64,000 nt of DNA. It comes from Latilactobacillus fragifolii (GTDB lineage Bacteria > Bacillota > Bacilli > Lactobacillales > Lactobacillaceae). Where the stretch lies: the NCBI RefSeq assembly GCF_905332535.1, contig NZ_CAJOCF010000006.1:1-64000 (forward strand). Direction: 5' to 3'. A model generated the notes under the pieces. That model did no database searches, had not been told where the DNA came from, and worked only from the letters and a program-made list of their open reading frames with translations. A program made the position numbers and the translations under genes. Positions 19,560 through 29,664 of this stretch are shown one piece after another (the first letter of the stretch is position 1; each line of letters starts with the position of its first letter).

Positions 19560-20111
19560 CTAGATAATTGTGGCACCAAGGCTGTTTTTAAAATGTGCCA
19601 GGGCCCATTTTTGGCCGTTGGGTGTAAAAGTTGCCACGGCATCGGCTGGAATTGTCAGTGGATAATTTAAGTTATATGCCGCGACTGCTGTGTGAAGTAC
19701 GCAAATGTCGGTGCAAACGCCAGTCAGCGTTAAAGCGTTAATCTCACGCTCACGTAAAAAATTATCTAAATTAGTGTTAGCAAAGGCTGAATAGCGATTT
19801 TTTGCAAATGCGTAAACATGAGGATCGGCTTGATGTTCTGCGTACCAGTTGGCTAATGGCCCGTAAAACTCATGACCCCAAGTGTTAGCTAGATTATGTG
19901 GGGGAAATAGGGTGCTCTCCGGATGAAAAGGATCATCTTCGACGTGTAAGTCAGTTGGTAAGATGACATAATCATCATTTGCTAGGAATTGGTCAGCTAA
20001 TGTGATGATTCCAGGGGCGATTAGCTGAGCGCTTTTACCGGCTGTTAGAGCGCCATTTGAATCAACAAAGTCGTTTGTATAGTCGATAATCAAAAGTGCG
20101 TTATGGGACAT
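19560..20111 (-). CDS. Nicotinamidase / isochorismatase-family hydrolase
   Basis: Cysteine hydrolase, probably converting nicotinamide to nicotinate in NAD salvage. The 183 residues show the triad Asp10 (LIIDYTNDF), Lys104 (FAKNRYSAF) and Cys137 (TDICV), plus the metal-site pattern DLH (54-56) and a later His. These fit PncA rather than a catalytically dead homologue. It starts at ATG after TAGGAGG and is a single gene. pncA is likely, but substrate specificity within this family cannot be settled from sequence alone. Confidence 0.85.
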   Translation of the reverse strand: MSHNALLIIDYTNDFVDSNGALTAGKSAQLIAPGIITLADQFLANDDYVILPTDLHVEDDPFHPESTLFPPHNLANTWGHEFYGPLANWYAEHQADPHVYAFAKNRYSAFANTNLDNFLREREINALTLTGVCTDICVLHTAVAAYNLNYPLTIPADAVATFTPNGQKWALAHFKNSLGATII

Positions 20112-20241
20112 AATAGGGGCCTCCTAAAGGGAATTCAAGATGCTCTTAGTGTATCAAAAAGGGACCAGAAATCAATTGATAACGCTTAGTGTAAGACTGA
20201 TGAAAATTCGTGAAAAACTTTGATAAATCAGCGAAAAAGGG
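20112..20241 (+). other. Non-coding stretch upstream of the S10 promoter
   Basis: Together with the promoter and leader this makes a 330-nt intergenic region. I see no open frame or strong hairpin in this part; the pncA-like gene's ribosome-binding site lies at its left end. Confidence 0.5.
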
Positions 20242-20270
20242 TTGCGTTATTGGGGTGTATCTTGTAAGAT
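20242..20270 (+). promoter_or_regulatory. Promoter of the S10 ribosomal operon
   Basis: TTGCGT (20242-20247) and TAAGAT (20265-20270), 17-nt spacer. It is about 170 nt upstream of rpsJ and followed by a structured leader. Confidence 0.65.
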
Positions 20271-20278
20271 AGATGAAG

Positions 20279-20425
20279 TGCTATTTCCATAGCAGGAGTG
20301 CGCACTATGGTAGTCAAAACGATTACCGAGTAGCTAAGATGTGAGAGGTTGCGACACACCCGGCCGCTTTGCCATGGCGGGCGTGCCGGAAAATTTTCAC
20401 GGAGCTAGTCTACTTTTAAAATAGA
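20279..20425 (+). promoter_or_regulatory. Structured 5' leader of the S10 operon
   Basis: The leader between promoter and rpsJ can form a hairpin TGCTAT/ATAGCA (20279-20294), a stem CCGGC/GCCGG (20360-20364/20385-20389), and an apical helix around GTCTA near 20409. Ribosomal protein leaders of this kind are often autoregulatory (L4 in several bacteria). The ligand and family here are not known to me. Confidence 0.45.
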
Positions 20426-20441
20426 CGAAGGAGGGAAAAAC

Positions 20442-20750
20442 ATGGCAAAACAAAAGATTCGTATTCGTTTGAAGGCATTCGAACACCGTATTTTGGATCA
20501 ATCAGCTGACAAGATTGTGGAAACAGCAAAGAGAACAGGTGCTACTATCTCTGGCCCAATCCCATTGCCAACTGAAAGAACACTTTATACAGTGCTCCGT
20601 TCACCACATAAGCATAAAGATTCGCGTGAACAATTCGAAATGCGTACACACAAACGTTTAATCGATATTGTTAACCCTACACCTAAGACAGTTGATTCAT
20701 TGATGAAACTTGACTTACCAAGTGGTGTAGATATCGAAATCAAGCTTTAA
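20442..20750 (+). CDS. rpsJ: 30S ribosomal protein S10
   Basis: Small-subunit head protein and NusG-binding partner (NusE), 102 residues, with the family pattern [21 protein letters not shown] follows GAAGGAGGG. First gene of the S10-spc-alpha superoperon that runs to rplQ. Confidence 0.98.
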   Translation: MAKQKIRIRLKAFEHRILDQSADKIVETAKRTGATISGPIPLPTERTLYTVLRSPHKHKDSREQFEMRTHKRLIDIVNPTPKTVDSLMKLDLPSGVDIEIKL

Positions 20751-20793
20751 TTCGTACCAACTAAATTAAAAATACTAGAAAAGAGGTGTTACC

Positions 20794-21429
20794 ATGACCA
20801 CAAAAGGAATCTTAGGTAGAAAAGTAGGTATGACACAAGTCTTTACTGAAAACGGCGAATTAATTCCCGTAACAGTTATCAAAGCAACACCAAACGTTGT
20901 TTTACAAGTTAAAACAAACGAAACAGACGGCTATGAAGCCATCCAAGTTGGTTTTGAAGATAAACGTGAAGTCTTGTCAAACAAACCTGCTAAAGGTCAT
21001 GTAGCAAAAGCAAATACTACTCCTAAGCGCTTCATTAGAGAATTCAGAGATGTCGCATTAGGAGATTACGAAGTAGGAACAGAAATCAAAGTTGATACTT
21101 TCGCAGCCGGCGACGTCGTTGACGTTACTGGTGTAACGAAAGGTCATGGTTTCCAAGGTAACATTAAAAAAGACGGCCAATCACGTGGGCCTATGGGTCA
21201 CGGTTCTCGTTATCACCGTCGTCCTGGTTCAATGGGTGCGATTATCAACCGCGTCTTCAAAGGTAAATTATTACCTGGGCGCATGGGTAACAACCAACGT
21301 ACTGTTCAAAACCTTGTGGTTGTAAGCACAGACGTTGAAAAGAACGTTATTCTTGTTAAAGGTAACGTGCCAGGTGCTAAAAACTCAATGATTACAATTA
21401 AAACAGCTGTTAAAGCTCGTAACAAATAA
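20794..21429 (+). CDS. rplC: 50S ribosomal protein L3
   Basis: Large-subunit assembly initiator near the peptidyl-transferase centre, 211 residues ([13 protein letters not shown]). The extended loop region [17 protein letters not shown] is conserved. ATG follows AAGAGGTG. Confidence 0.98.
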   Translation: MTTKGILGRKVGMTQVFTENGELIPVTVIKATPNVVLQVKTNETDGYEAIQVGFEDKREVLSNKPAKGHVAKANTTPKRFIREFRDVALGDYEVGTEIKVDTFAAGDVVDVTGVTKGHGFQGNIKKDGQSRGPMGHGSRYHRRPGSMGAIINRVFKGKLLPGRMGNNQRTVQNLVVVSTDVEKNVILVKGNVPGAKNSMITIKTAVKARNK

Positions 21430-21452
21430 TCTGAGAAGGGAGGATTTTACCA

Positions 21453-22076
21453 ATGGCAAACGTAACATTATTTAAACAAGATGGTAGTCAAAATGGGAAC
21501 GTTGAATTAAACGACTCAATCTGGGCTATCGAACCTAACGAAAACGTTGTGTTTGATGCAATCATCATGCAACGGGCTTCATTAAGACAAGGAACACACG
21601 CTGTTAAGAACAGATCAGCTGTTCGCGGTGGTGGACGTAAACCTTGGCGTCAAAAGGGTACTGGTCGTGCTCGTCAAGGCTCAATCCGTTCACCTCAATG
21701 GCGTGGTGGTGGTACCGTATTTGGTCCTACACCTCGTTCATACAGCTACAAATTACCTCGTAAAGTACGTCGTCTTGCAATCAAGTCAGTACTTTCACAA
21801 AAGGTTATCGACAATGATTTAGTGGTTGTAGATGCATTCAACTTTGACGCACCTAAGACTAAAGAATTCGCTGAAGTACTTAACAAGTTAGACGTTAATA
21901 CTAAAGCATTGGTAGTACTTGAAGATGGAAATGATTTTGCTGCATTATCAGCACGCAACTTACCAAACGTAACAGTTGTTGCTGCTGATGGCATCAACGT
22001 GTTAGACGTTGTTGGCAACCAAAAATTAATTCTTACTCAAGCTGCCCTTTCTAAAATTGAGGAGGTGCTTGCATAA
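21453..22076 (+). CDS. rplD: 50S ribosomal protein L4
   Basis: Large-subunit exit-tunnel protein, 207 residues. The tunnel loop [19 protein letters not shown] is intact and without macrolide-resistance changes that I can see. Its stop overlaps the start of rplW (TAATG), which suggests translational coupling. Confidence 0.98.
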   Translation: MANVTLFKQDGSQNGNVELNDSIWAIEPNENVVFDAIIMQRASLRQGTHAVKNRSAVRGGGRKPWRQKGTGRARQGSIRSPQWRGGGTVFGPTPRSYSYKLPRKVRRLAIKSVLSQKVIDNDLVVVDAFNFDAPKTKEFAEVLNKLDVNTKALVVLEDGNDFAALSARNLPNVTVVAADGINVLDVVGNQKLILTQAALSKIEEVLA

Positions 22077-22360
22077 TGGAAGCACGCGATGTTATTTTAC
22101 GTCCAGTAGTTACTGAAAATTCAATGGCTGCAATGGACGACAAGAAATACACATTTGATGTTGATGTTCGTGCCAACAAAACACAAGTGCGTTACGCAAT
22201 CGAAGAAATCTTTGGTGTAAACGTTAAAAACGTAAACATCATGAACGTTCGTGGCAAGTTAAAACGTCAAGGTCGCTATGCTGGCTATACTAAAAAACGC
22301 CGCAAAGCAATCGTTACTTTAACTGCTGACTCAAAAGAAATTAAGATTTTCGAAGATTAA
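22076..22360 (+). CDS. rplW: 50S ribosomal protein L23
   Basis: Tunnel-exit protein that docks trigger factor and SRP, 94 residues ([14 protein letters not shown]). It starts 1 nt inside the rplD stop codon, after GAGGAGGTGC. Confidence 0.97.
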   Translation: MEARDVILRPVVTENSMAAMDDKKYTFDVDVRANKTQVRYAIEEIFGVNVKNVNIMNVRGKLKRQGRYAGYTKKRRKAIVTLTADSKEIKIFED

Positions 22361-22398
22361 GCAACATTTAAATAGAATAATTATAGGAGGGTATACAC

Positions 22399-23232
22399 GT
22401 GGGAATTATTAAGTACAAACCAACCACAAATGGTCGTCGTAATATGACCAGCTCAGATTTTGCTGAGATCACAAAGACAACCCCTGAAAAGACGTTGTTG
22501 GAATCCCAAAGCCATACTGCTGGTCGTAATGCACATGGTCATATCACTGTTCGTCATCGTGGCGGCGGTCATAAGCAAAAATATCGTGTCATTGACTTCA
22601 AGCGTATCAAAGATGGTATCAAAGCGACTGTTAAATCAATCGAATACGATCCAAATAGAACTTCAAATATCGCATTAATCCAATATCCAGATGGTATCAA
22701 GTCATACATCATCGCCCCTAAAGGTCTTGAAGTAGGCATGGTTGTTGAATCTGGTGTGGATGCCGATATCAAAGTCGGTAACGCATTACCATTAGCTAAT
22801 ATTCCTGATGGTACAATCATCCACAATATCGAATTAAAACCTGGTAAAGGCGGCCAATTGGTTCGTTCAGCTGGTACATCAGCTCAATTATTAGGTAAAG
22901 AAGGTAAATACGCGATTGTTCGTTTAACTTCTGGCGAAACGCGGATGATTCTACTTACATGTCGTGCAACGATCGGGACTGTTGGTAACGGTCAACACGA
23001 ATTAATCAAGATTGGTAAAGCCGGCCGTAAACGTTGGATGGGTATCCGTCCTACAGTTCGTGGGTCAGTAATGAACCCTAACGATCATCCTCACGGTGGT
23101 GGTGAAGGTAAAGCTCCAATCGGTCGTCCTTCTCCTATGTCTCCATGGGGTAAGAAAACGCTTGGTAAGAAGACACGTAGTAGTAAGGCTCGTTCAGAAA
23201 AACTTATTATTCGTCATCGTAAATCAAAATAA
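22399..23232 (+). CDS. rplB: 50S ribosomal protein L2
   Basis: Primary 23S rRNA-binding protein, 277 residues. Starts at GTG after TAGGAGGG. The C-terminal [20 protein letters not shown] contains the conserved histidine near the peptidyl-transferase centre. Confidence 0.98.
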   Translation: MGIIKYKPTTNGRRNMTSSDFAEITKTTPEKTLLESQSHTAGRNAHGHITVRHRGGGHKQKYRVIDFKRIKDGIKATVKSIEYDPNRTSNIALIQYPDGIKSYIIAPKGLEVGMVVESGVDADIKVGNALPLANIPDGTIIHNIELKPGKGGQLVRSAGTSAQLLGKEGKYAIVRLTSGETRMILLTCRATIGTVGNGQHELIKIGKAGRKRWMGIRPTVRGSVMNPNDHPHGGGEGKAPIGRPSPMSPWGKKTLGKKTRSSKARSEKLIIRHRKSK

Positions 23233-23316
23233 TCAGTTCCAATTGAACATGTCTAAAGCCAATGCGGCTTAAACGTAAAAGTCACATTGAACTTTTTATT
23301 CGAAGGAGGTTTCATA

Positions 23317-23598
23317 ATGAGTCGTAGTTTGAAAAAAGGACCATTCGCAGACGCACATTTGCTCAATAAAATTGAAGCACAAGCCGATAGCGAAAAGAAA
23401 CAAGTCATCAAGACTTGGTCCCGTCGCTCGACAATTTTCCCTAGCTTTATTGGGTACACAATCGCTGTTTATGACGGACGGAAACACGTTCCCGTTTTCA
23501 TTTCAGACGATATGGTAGGCCATAAATTAGGTGAATTCGTACCAACAAGAACTTTCCATGGTCATGGAAATGACGATAAGAAAACAAAAGCACGCTAG
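23317..23598 (+). CDS. rpsS: 30S ribosomal protein S19
   Basis: Small-subunit head protein, 93 residues ([14 protein letters not shown]). The ATG at 23317 follows GAAGGAGG; the frame is open 30 nt further upstream, but that part is leader. Confidence 0.98.
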   Translation: MSRSLKKGPFADAHLLNKIEAQADSEKKQVIKTWSRRSTIFPSFIGYTIAVYDGRKHVPVFISDDMVGHKLGEFVPTRTFHGHGNDDKKTKAR

Positions 23599-23616
23599 AA
23601 AGGAGGATGAATCTCA

Positions 23617-23970
23617 ATGGCAGATCAAATTACTAGTGCAACAGCTAGCGCTAAGACAGTTCGCATGGCAGCCCGTAAAGTACGGATGGTAGTCGACTTA
23701 ATTAGAGGCAAGAGCGTTGCAGAAGCAATTGCAATCTTAGAATTTACACCAAGAGCTGCTTCACCAGTTGTAATTAAAGTTCTGAAATCAGCTATCGCTA
23801 ATGCAGAACATAACTATGACTTAGATGCAGAAAACTTAGTCGTTACTGAAGCTTATGTTAACGAAGGACCAACATTGAAACGTTTTCGTCCTCGCGCTAA
23901 AGGCTCAGCATCACCAATCAACAAACGTACAAGTCACATCACTGTAGTTGTATCAGAAAAAGAAGCATAA
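23617..23970 (+). CDS. rplV: 50S ribosomal protein L22
   Basis: Exit-tunnel protein, 117 residues. The beta-hairpin [21 protein letters not shown] that lines the tunnel is complete, with no insertions or deletions of the macrolide-resistance kind. It starts 18 nt after rpsS. Confidence 0.98.
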   Translation: MADQITSATASAKTVRMAARKVRMVVDLIRGKSVAEAIAILEFTPRAASPVVIKVLKSAIANAEHNYDLDAENLVVTEAYVNEGPTLKRFRPRAKGSASPINKRTSHITVVVSEKEA

Positions 23971-23983
23971 GGAGGGATATCGC

Positions 23984-24643
23984 GTGGGTCAAAAGATTAA
24001 TCCAACCGGTTTTCGTGTTGGCGTCATCCGTGATTGGGACGCTAAATGGTATGCAGAAAAAGATTTCGCAACATTTTTACACGAAGATCTTAAGATTCGT
24101 AAATACATTAACACAAAATTAGCTGACGCATCTGTCTCTACTATTGAAATCGAACGTGCTGCAAATCGCGTGAACGTTTCAATCCATACTGCTAAACCTG
24201 GTATGGTCATCGGTAAAGGCGGTTCTGAAGTAGAAAATCTACGTAAAGAATTAAACAACTTAACAGGTAAGAAAGTACACATCAACATTGTGGAAATCAA
24301 GAAACCTGATTTAGACGCTCATTTAGTAGGTGAAGGCATTGCTCGTCAATTGGAAGCACGTGTTGCTTTCCGTCGTGCTCAACGCCAAGCTATGCAACGG
24401 ACAATGCGCGCTGGTGCTAAGGGGATTAAAACTCAAGTTGCCGGCCGTTTGAACGGTGCTGACATGTCGCGTGTCGAAACACATGCGCAAGGAACGGTTC
24501 CTTTGCATACATTACGTGCAGACATCGATTATTCATGGGATGAAGCCATGACTACTTACGGTAAATTAGGAGTTAAGACTTGGATTTATCGGGGCGAAGT
24601 ATTACCCGCTAAAGCCAACAACAATACGAAAGGAGGGAAATAA
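23984..24643 (+). CDS. rpsC: 30S ribosomal protein S3
   Basis: mRNA-entry-channel protein, 219 residues. The GTG at 23984 follows AAGGAGGG and gives [17 protein letters not shown], the normal beginning. The KH-domain motif [16 protein letters not shown] is present. Confidence 0.98.
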   Translation: MGQKINPTGFRVGVIRDWDAKWYAEKDFATFLHEDLKIRKYINTKLADASVSTIEIERAANRVNVSIHTAKPGMVIGKGGSEVENLRKELNNLTGKKVHINIVEIKKPDLDAHLVGEGIARQLEARVAFRRAQRQAMQRTMRAGAKGIKTQVAGRLNGADMSRVETHAQGTVPLHTLRADIDYSWDEAMTTYGKLGVKTWIYRGEVLPAKANNNTKGGK

Positions 24644-24645
24644 AC

Positions 24646-25080
24646 ATGTTAGTACCTAAACGTGTAAAACATCGTCGTGAATTCCGTGGGAAGATGCGCG
24701 GTGCTGCAAAAGGTGGTAAAGAAGTCACATTTGGTGAATTCGGGTTACAAGCTTTGGAATCAAGTTGGATTACCAACCGTCAAATCGAAGCTGCTCGTGT
24801 TGCCATGACTCGTTACATGAAACGTGGTGGGAAAGTGTGGATTAAAATTTTCCCTCATAAATCATACACTGCAAAAGGTGTCGGCGTTCGAATGGGTTCA
24901 GGTAAGGGTGCTCCTGCTGGATGGGTTGCTGTAGTAAAACGTGAAAAAGTCATGTTTGAAATCGGCGGCGTTTCTGAAGAAGTTGCTCGTGAAGCATTAC
25001 GCTTGGCATCACATAAATTGCCAGTTAAAACTAAGATCGTAAAACGCGAGGAAGTAGGTGGCGAGTCAAATGAAGGCTAA
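24646..25080 (+). CDS. rplP: 50S ribosomal protein L16
   Basis: Protein at the A-site tRNA elbow, 144 residues ([19 protein letters not shown]). It starts 3 nt after the rpsC stop and overlaps the start of rpmC. Confidence 0.98.
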   Translation: MLVPKRVKHRREFRGKMRGAAKGGKEVTFGEFGLQALESSWITNRQIEAARVAMTRYMKRGGKVWIKIFPHKSYTAKGVGVRMGSGKGAPAGWVAVVKREKVMFEIGGVSEEVAREALRLASHKLPVKTKIVKREEVGGESNEG

Positions 25081-25264
25081 AGATATTATTGAATTAACCA
25101 CTGCTGAAATGCTTGAAAAAGAACACCAATACAAAGAAGAATTATTCAATCTTCGTTTCCAACAAGCTACCGGTCAATTAGAAAATACCGCCCGCTTAAA
25201 GCAAGTTCGTAAGAACATTGCCCGGATTAAAACTGTATTACGTCAACAAGAACTTAACAAATAA
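25070..25264 (+). CDS. rpmC: 50S ribosomal protein L29
   Basis: Small helical protein at the tunnel exit, 64 residues ([15 protein letters not shown]). The ATG at 25070 overlaps the rplP end by 11 nt and follows AGGTGG. An upstream in-frame GTG (25058) would add four residues not found in the family. Confidence 0.96.
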   Translation: MKAKDIIELTTAEMLEKEHQYKEELFNLRFQQATGQLENTARLKQVRKNIARIKTVLRQQELNK

Positions 25265-25287
25265 TAAATGGAAAGGAGCTATTTACT

Positions 25288-25557
25288 TTGAGCGAAGAAA
25301 GTCGTAACCATCGTAAAGTGTACCAAGGCCGTGTTGTTTCAGACAAAATGGATAAAACAATTACTGTCGTGGTTGAAACTTATAAAACACATCCTGAATA
25401 TGGTAAACGTGTCAGATATTCAAAGAAATATTATGCACAAGATGACAACAATGAAGCAAAAGTTGGCGATATTGTGCGTGTTATGGAAACTCGTCCTTTG
25501 TCACGTACAAAACGGTTCCGTTTATTAGATGTCGTTGAAAAAGCAGTTATTATCTAA
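25288..25557 (+). CDS. rpsQ: 30S ribosomal protein S17
   Basis: Primary 16S rRNA-binding protein, 89 residues. It starts with TTG after AAAGGAGC. The RNA-binding segment [17 protein letters not shown] is typical. Confidence 0.97.
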   Translation: MSEESRNHRKVYQGRVVSDKMDKTITVVVETYKTHPEYGKRVRYSKKYYAQDDNNEAKVGDIVRVMETRPLSRTKRFRLLDVVEKAVII

Positions 25558-25600
25558 ATCGTTACTCAATATATATAAGTGACGGAAGGAGGACCTATAA

Positions 25601-25969
25601 GTGATTCAATCAGAAAGTCGTCTTAAGGTTGCTGATAACTCCGGTGCCCGCGAAATTTTAACTATTAAAGTTTTGGGTGGTTCAGGTCGCAAGACTGCTA
25701 ACATCGGTGATGTTATCGTTGCAACAATTAAACAGGCAACACCAGGTGGCGTTGTCAAAAAAGGTGAAGTTGTCAAAGCTGTTATCGTTCGTACTAAGTC
25801 AGGTGCTCGTCGTACAGACGGTTCTTACATCAAGTTCGACGAAAACGCTGCTGTTATCATCAATGATGACAAGACTCCAAAAGGAACACGTATCTTTGGA
25901 CCAGTTGCACGTGAATTGCGTGACAATGATTTCATGAAGATCGTTTCCTTAGCGCCTGAAGTTCTATAA
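25601..25969 (+). CDS. rplN: 50S ribosomal protein L14
   Basis: Intersubunit-bridge protein, 122 residues ([18 protein letters not shown]). GTG start after GGAGGACC. The most conserved of the group; no anomaly. Confidence 0.98.
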   Translation: MIQSESRLKVADNSGAREILTIKVLGGSGRKTANIGDVIVATIKQATPGGVVKKGEVVKAVIVRTKSGARRTDGSYIKFDENAAVIINDDKTPKGTRIFGPVARELRDNDFMKIVSLAPEVL

Positions 25970-25999
25970 TTACAGACAACCAAGGAGGTGCGTATATCA

Positions 26000-26311
26000 A
26001 TGTTCGTTAAAACTGGTGATAAAGTTAAAGTAATTAGTGGTAAAGATAAAGGTAAAGAAGGTACAATCATCAAAGCAATGCCTAAAGAAGGCCGTGTTGT
26101 TGTTGAAGGTATCAATACCATTAAAAAGCATGTTAAGCCAAATGCTCAAAATCCTAATGGTGGGATTGTTGACACAGAGGCAAGTATCGATGCTTCAAAC
26201 GTTATGCTAATTGATCCATCAAACAACGAAGCTACTCGTGTAGGTTTCGAAGTGATTGATGGTAAAAAAGTACGCGTTTCAAAGAAAACTGGAGAATCAA
26301 TCGATAAATAA
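26000..26311 (+). CDS. rplX: 50S ribosomal protein L24
   Basis: Assembly-initiating KOW protein, 103 residues. The ATG at 26000 lies 9 nt after AAGGAGGTG; the in-frame GTG at 25988 is part of that ribosome-binding site. KOW motif [13 protein letters not shown] near the N terminus. Confidence 0.97.
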   Translation: MFVKTGDKVKVISGKDKGKEGTIIKAMPKEGRVVVEGINTIKKHVKPNAQNPNGGIVDTEASIDASNVMLIDPSNNEATRVGFEVIDGKKVRVSKKTGESIDK

Positions 26312-26338
26312 TTTTTGGGGAAAGGAGGCACTTTTTAC

Positions 26339-26881
26339 ATGACTAACCGTTTAAAAGAAAAATATGTTAAAGAAGTAACACCAGCGTTGATTGAAAAGTT
26401 CAACTATACATCAAGCATGCAAGTTCCTAAGATTGAAAAAATCGTACTTAATATGGGTGTTGGTGATGCTGTTTCAAACGCTAAGAATTTGGATAAAGCT
26501 GTTGAAGAATTAGGCTTGATTGCTGGTCAAAAACCATTAATCACAAAAGCTAAAAAATCAATTGCTGGTTTCCGTTTACGTGAAGGAATGCCAATTGGCG
26601 CTAAAGTAACTTTACGTGGCGAAAGAATGTACGATTTCTTAGATAAATTAGTTAACGTATCTTTACCTCGTGTTCGTGATTTTCACGGTGTTAGTGCAAA
26701 ATCATTCGATGGTCGCGGTAATTATACATTAGGTGTACGCGAACAGTTGATCTTCCCTGAAATCGATTATGATAAGGTAGATCGCGTTCGTGGTTTGGAT
26801 GTTGTTATTGTGACAACTTCAAATACTGACGAAGAAGCACGCGAATTGTTAACACAATTTGGCATGCCATTTGCTAAATAA
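26339..26881 (+). CDS. rplE: 50S ribosomal protein L5
   Basis: 5S rRNA-binding protein, 180 residues ([18 protein letters not shown]). ATG follows AAAGGAGGC. The region [18 protein letters not shown] is conserved. Confidence 0.98.
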   Translation: MTNRLKEKYVKEVTPALIEKFNYTSSMQVPKIEKIVLNMGVGDAVSNAKNLDKAVEELGLIAGQKPLITKAKKSIAGFRLREGMPIGAKVTLRGERMYDFLDKLVNVSLPRVRDFHGVSAKSFDGRGNYTLGVREQLIFPEIDYDKVDRVRGLDVVIVTTSNTDEEARELLTQFGMPFAK

Positions 26882-26898
26882 AAAGGGAGGTCAATTTC

Positions 26899-27084
26899 TT
26901 GGCTAAAAAATCTTTAGTTGTAAAGAATCATCGTCCAGCAAAATTTTCAACACAAGAATATTCACGTTGCGAACGTTGTGGACGTCCACATTCTGTATAT
27001 CGTAAGTTTAAGCTTTGCCGGGTTTGCCTCCGTGAATTAGCTCATAAGGGCCAAATTCCAGGCATGAAAAAAGCAAGCTGGTAA
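26899..27084 (+). CDS. rpsN: 30S ribosomal protein S14, zinc type
   Basis: 61-residue S14 of the C+ type: [10 protein letters not shown] and CRVC supply a four-cysteine zinc site. It starts with TTG after AGGGAGGTC. A zinc-free paralogue (the Zur-regulated kind) is not present in this window. Confidence 0.97.
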   Translation: MAKKSLVVKNHRPAKFSTQEYSRCERCGRPHSVYRKFKLCRVCLRELAHKGQIPGMKKASW

Positions 27085-27116
27085 TTATAAAGAGTCAATA
27101 AGGAGGTTAATTCCAC

Positions 27117-27515
27117 ATGGTCATGACAGATCCAATCGCAGACTATCTAACACGTATTCGTAATGCCAACATGGTACATCACGAATCATTAGAAGTCCCT
27201 GCTTCACGTATGAAAAAAGAAATTTCTGAAATTTTGAAACGCGAAGGCTTTATCCGCGATTACGAAGTGATTGAAGACGACAAACAAGGTATCATCCGTG
27301 TATTCTTGAAATATGGTAAGAATAACGAACGTGTTATCTCTGGTTTGAAACGGATTTCAAAACCTGGTTTACGTAACTACGTTAAAGCTAATGATGTTCC
27401 TAAGGTATTAAATGGCTTAGGCATCGCAATTATCTCAACAAGCAACGGTGTCGTAACTGACAAAGAAGCTCGTGAAAAGGCTGCCGGCGGCGAAGTACTC
27501 GCATACGTTTGGTAA
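27117..27515 (+). CDS. rpsH: 30S ribosomal protein S8
   Basis: Central-domain protein and, in several bacteria, translational repressor of the spc operon. 132 residues ([18 protein letters not shown]); C-terminal GGEVLAYVW is typical. ATG follows AGGAGG. Confidence 0.98.
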   Translation: MVMTDPIADYLTRIRNANMVHHESLEVPASRMKKEISEILKREGFIRDYEVIEDDKQGIIRVFLKYGKNNERVISGLKRISKPGLRNYVKANDVPKVLNGLGIAIISTSNGVVTDKEAREKAAGGEVLAYVW

Positions 27516-27545
27516 TCTAAACTTAAAATAAGGAGGTGTCATAAC

Positions 27546-28076
27546 GTGAGTCGTATCGGATTAAAAGTAATCGAAGTTCCTGCAGGTGTTACCGTTACTA
27601 AAGACGGTGAAAACATCACAGTTAAGGGACCTAAAGGGGAACTAACACGTCATTTCAGTCCCGTGATTGAAATGCACGAAGAAGGTAACCTTATTAATTT
27701 CACACGTAATAGCGAAAGTGATCGTGCAATGCACGGTACTATGCGTGCTAACTTAAACAACATGATTTTGGGCGTAACGGAAGGTTTCAAGAAAACATTG
27801 GATCTTATCGGTGTTGGTTACCGTGCTCAATTGAAAGGCAAGATTTTAGTATTGAACGTTGGGTATTCACATCCAGTTGAAATGGAAATCCCAGAAGGTA
27901 TTACAGTCGAAGTGCCATCAAACACAAACATTACTATCAGCGGGATTAGCAAACAACAAGTTGGCCAATTTGCAGCTGAAATTCGTGATGTTCGTCCTCC
28001 AGAACCTTATAAAGGTAAAGGTATTCGTTATACTGATGAATATGTTCGCCGTAAAGAAGGTAAAACTGGTAAATAG
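27546..28076 (+). CDS. rplF: 50S ribosomal protein L6
   Basis: Large-subunit stalk-base protein, 176 residues, two L6 domains. GTG start after AAGGAGGTG. C-terminal [20 protein letters not shown] is the conserved rRNA-binding end. Confidence 0.98.
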   Translation: MSRIGLKVIEVPAGVTVTKDGENITVKGPKGELTRHFSPVIEMHEEGNLINFTRNSESDRAMHGTMRANLNNMILGVTEGFKKTLDLIGVGYRAQLKGKILVLNVGYSHPVEMEIPEGITVEVPSNTNITISGISKQQVGQFAAEIRDVRPPEPYKGKGIRYTDEYVRRKEGKTGK

Positions 28077-28116
28077 AGCAGCTTAAGCTGTTAAACGATA
28101 TTAAGAGGTGAAAATT

Positions 28117-28476
28117 GTGATTACAAAACCAGACAAAAATAAGACACGTCAAAAACGCCATACACGCGTTCGTGGTAAGATCTCTGGTACTGCTGACTGC
28201 CCACGCTTGAACGTTTTCCGTTCTAACAAAAACATCTACGCTCAACTTATTGATGACGTAGCGGGTGTGACGCTAGCAAGTGCCTCAACATTAGATAAAG
28301 AAGTAAAAGCAGAAGGTACTAAAGTCGAACAAGCACAACAAGTTGGCGCATTAATTGCACAACGCGCTGTTAAAGCCGGCCACAAAGTTGTTGTTTTTGA
28401 TCGTGGCGGATATTTATACCATGGTCGTATCGAAGCTTTAGCTACAGCTGCTCGTGAAAACGGACTAGAATTCTAA
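28117..28476 (+). CDS. rplR: 50S ribosomal protein L18
   Basis: 5S rRNA-binding protein, 119 residues. The GTG at 28117 follows AAGAGGTG and gives [14 protein letters not shown]; an in-frame GTG three codons earlier belongs to the ribosome-binding site. Confidence 0.97.
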   Translation: MITKPDKNKTRQKRHTRVRGKISGTADCPRLNVFRSNKNIYAQLIDDVAGVTLASASTLDKEVKAEGTKVEQAQQVGALIAQRAVKAGHKVVVFDRGGYLYHGRIEALATAARENGLEF

Positions 28477-28494
28477 TAAGGAGGAAAACCATTT

Positions 28495-28995
28495 ATGACT
28501 TACATTGATCCAACTCATTTAGATTTAGAAGATCGCGTTGTTTCAATCAACCGTGTTACAAAAGTTGTTAAAGGTGGACGTCGTCTACGTTTCGCAGCAA
28601 TTGTAATCGTTGGTGATAAAGACGGTCACGTAGGTTTCGGGACAGGTAAAGCACAAGAAGTTCCTGAAGCTATTCGCAAAGCCGTTGAAGACGCTAAAAA
28701 GAATCTTATCAATGTTCCTAAGGTCGGAACAACATTACCTCATGAAATTATTGGTCGCTTCGGCGCTGGCCGTGTTCTATTAAAACCAGCCGTTGAAGGT
28801 TCTGGTATTGCTGCTGGTGGTGCTGTTCGTGCCGTTATGGAATTAGCAGGAATCGATGATGTGACAAGTAAAACATTGGGTAGTAAAACTGCCATCAATG
28901 TTATCCGTGCCACAATTGACGGTTTAACTCGTATGAAGACTGCTGAAGAAATTGCAGAATTACGTAACGTATCTGTAGAAAGCTTACAAAACTAG
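28495..28995 (+). CDS. rpsE: 30S ribosomal protein S5
   Basis: Fidelity protein near the mRNA entry, 166 residues. The loop [10 protein letters not shown] is the wild-type form of the segment where spectinomycin-resistance changes occur. ATG follows AAGGAGG. Confidence 0.98.
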   Translation: MTYIDPTHLDLEDRVVSINRVTKVVKGGRRLRFAAIVIVGDKDGHVGFGTGKAQEVPEAIRKAVEDAKKNLINVPKVGTTLPHEIIGRFGAGRVLLKPAVEGSGIAAGGAVRAVMELAGIDDVTSKTLGSKTAINVIRATIDGLTRMKTAEEIAELRNVSVESLQN

Positions 28996-29009
28996 GAGGA
29001 TAACTGAAC

Positions 29010-29195
29010 ATGGCTAAATTAAAGATTACTTTAAGAAAAAGTGCTGCTCATCGTCTTCCAGAACAACGTAAAATGGTCAAAGAATTTGGCTTGAACCGAG
29101 TAAATAGTTCTGTAATCAAACCAGATGATGCTGCAACTCGCGGTGTGATTTTTAAACTCGCACATTTAGTAACAGTCGAAGAAATTAAAGACTAA
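29010..29195 (+). CDS. rpmD: 50S ribosomal protein L30
   Basis: Small large-subunit protein, 61 residues ([14 protein letters not shown]). It is 14 nt after rpsE and follows TAGGAGG. Confidence 0.96.
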   Translation: MAKLKITLRKSAAHRLPEQRKMVKEFGLNRVNSSVIKPDDAATRGVIFKLAHLVTVEEIKD

Positions 29196-29229
29196 TTTCA
29201 ACATATATTGCAAGGAGGTGCGCACAATA

Positions 29230-29664
29230 ATGAAATTACATGAAATGAAACCTAACGAAGGTGCTCGTAACGTTCGTAAACGTGTCGGCCGTGGTACTTC
29301 TTCAGGTACTGGTAAAACTGCTGGTCGTGGTCAAAAAGGCCAAAAAGCTCGTAGTAAAGTACGTTTGGGATTTGAAGGTGGGCAAATGCCTTTATTCCGT
29401 CGTATGCCAAAACGGGGATTCAAGAATATCAACCGTAAAGAATATGCGGTTGTTAACTTGAATGATTTAAATCGTTTTGAAGACGGTGCAGAAATTACTT
29501 CAACTGTTTTAATCGAAGCAGGCATTGTTAAGAATGAATTATCAGGTGTTAAATTATTAGCGAATGGCGAATTAAACAAAAAATTGAACATTAAGGTAAG
29601 CAAGTATTCTGAAGCTGCAAAAGCTGCTGTAGAAGCTGCTGGCGGTTCAATTGAGGTGATTTAA
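29230..29664 (+). CDS. rplO: 50S ribosomal protein L15
   Basis: Late-assembly protein, 144 residues ([14 protein letters not shown]) with the glycine/arginine-rich [20 protein letters not shown]. The ATG at 29230 follows AAGGAGGTG. Its stop codon abuts the secY start. Confidence 0.98.
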   Translation: MKLHEMKPNEGARNVRKRVGRGTSSGTGKTAGRGQKGQKARSKVRLGFEGGQMPLFRRMPKRGFKNINRKEYAVVNLNDLNRFEDGAEITSTVLIEAGIVKNELSGVKLLANGELNKKLNIKVSKYSEAAKAAVEAAGGSIEVI

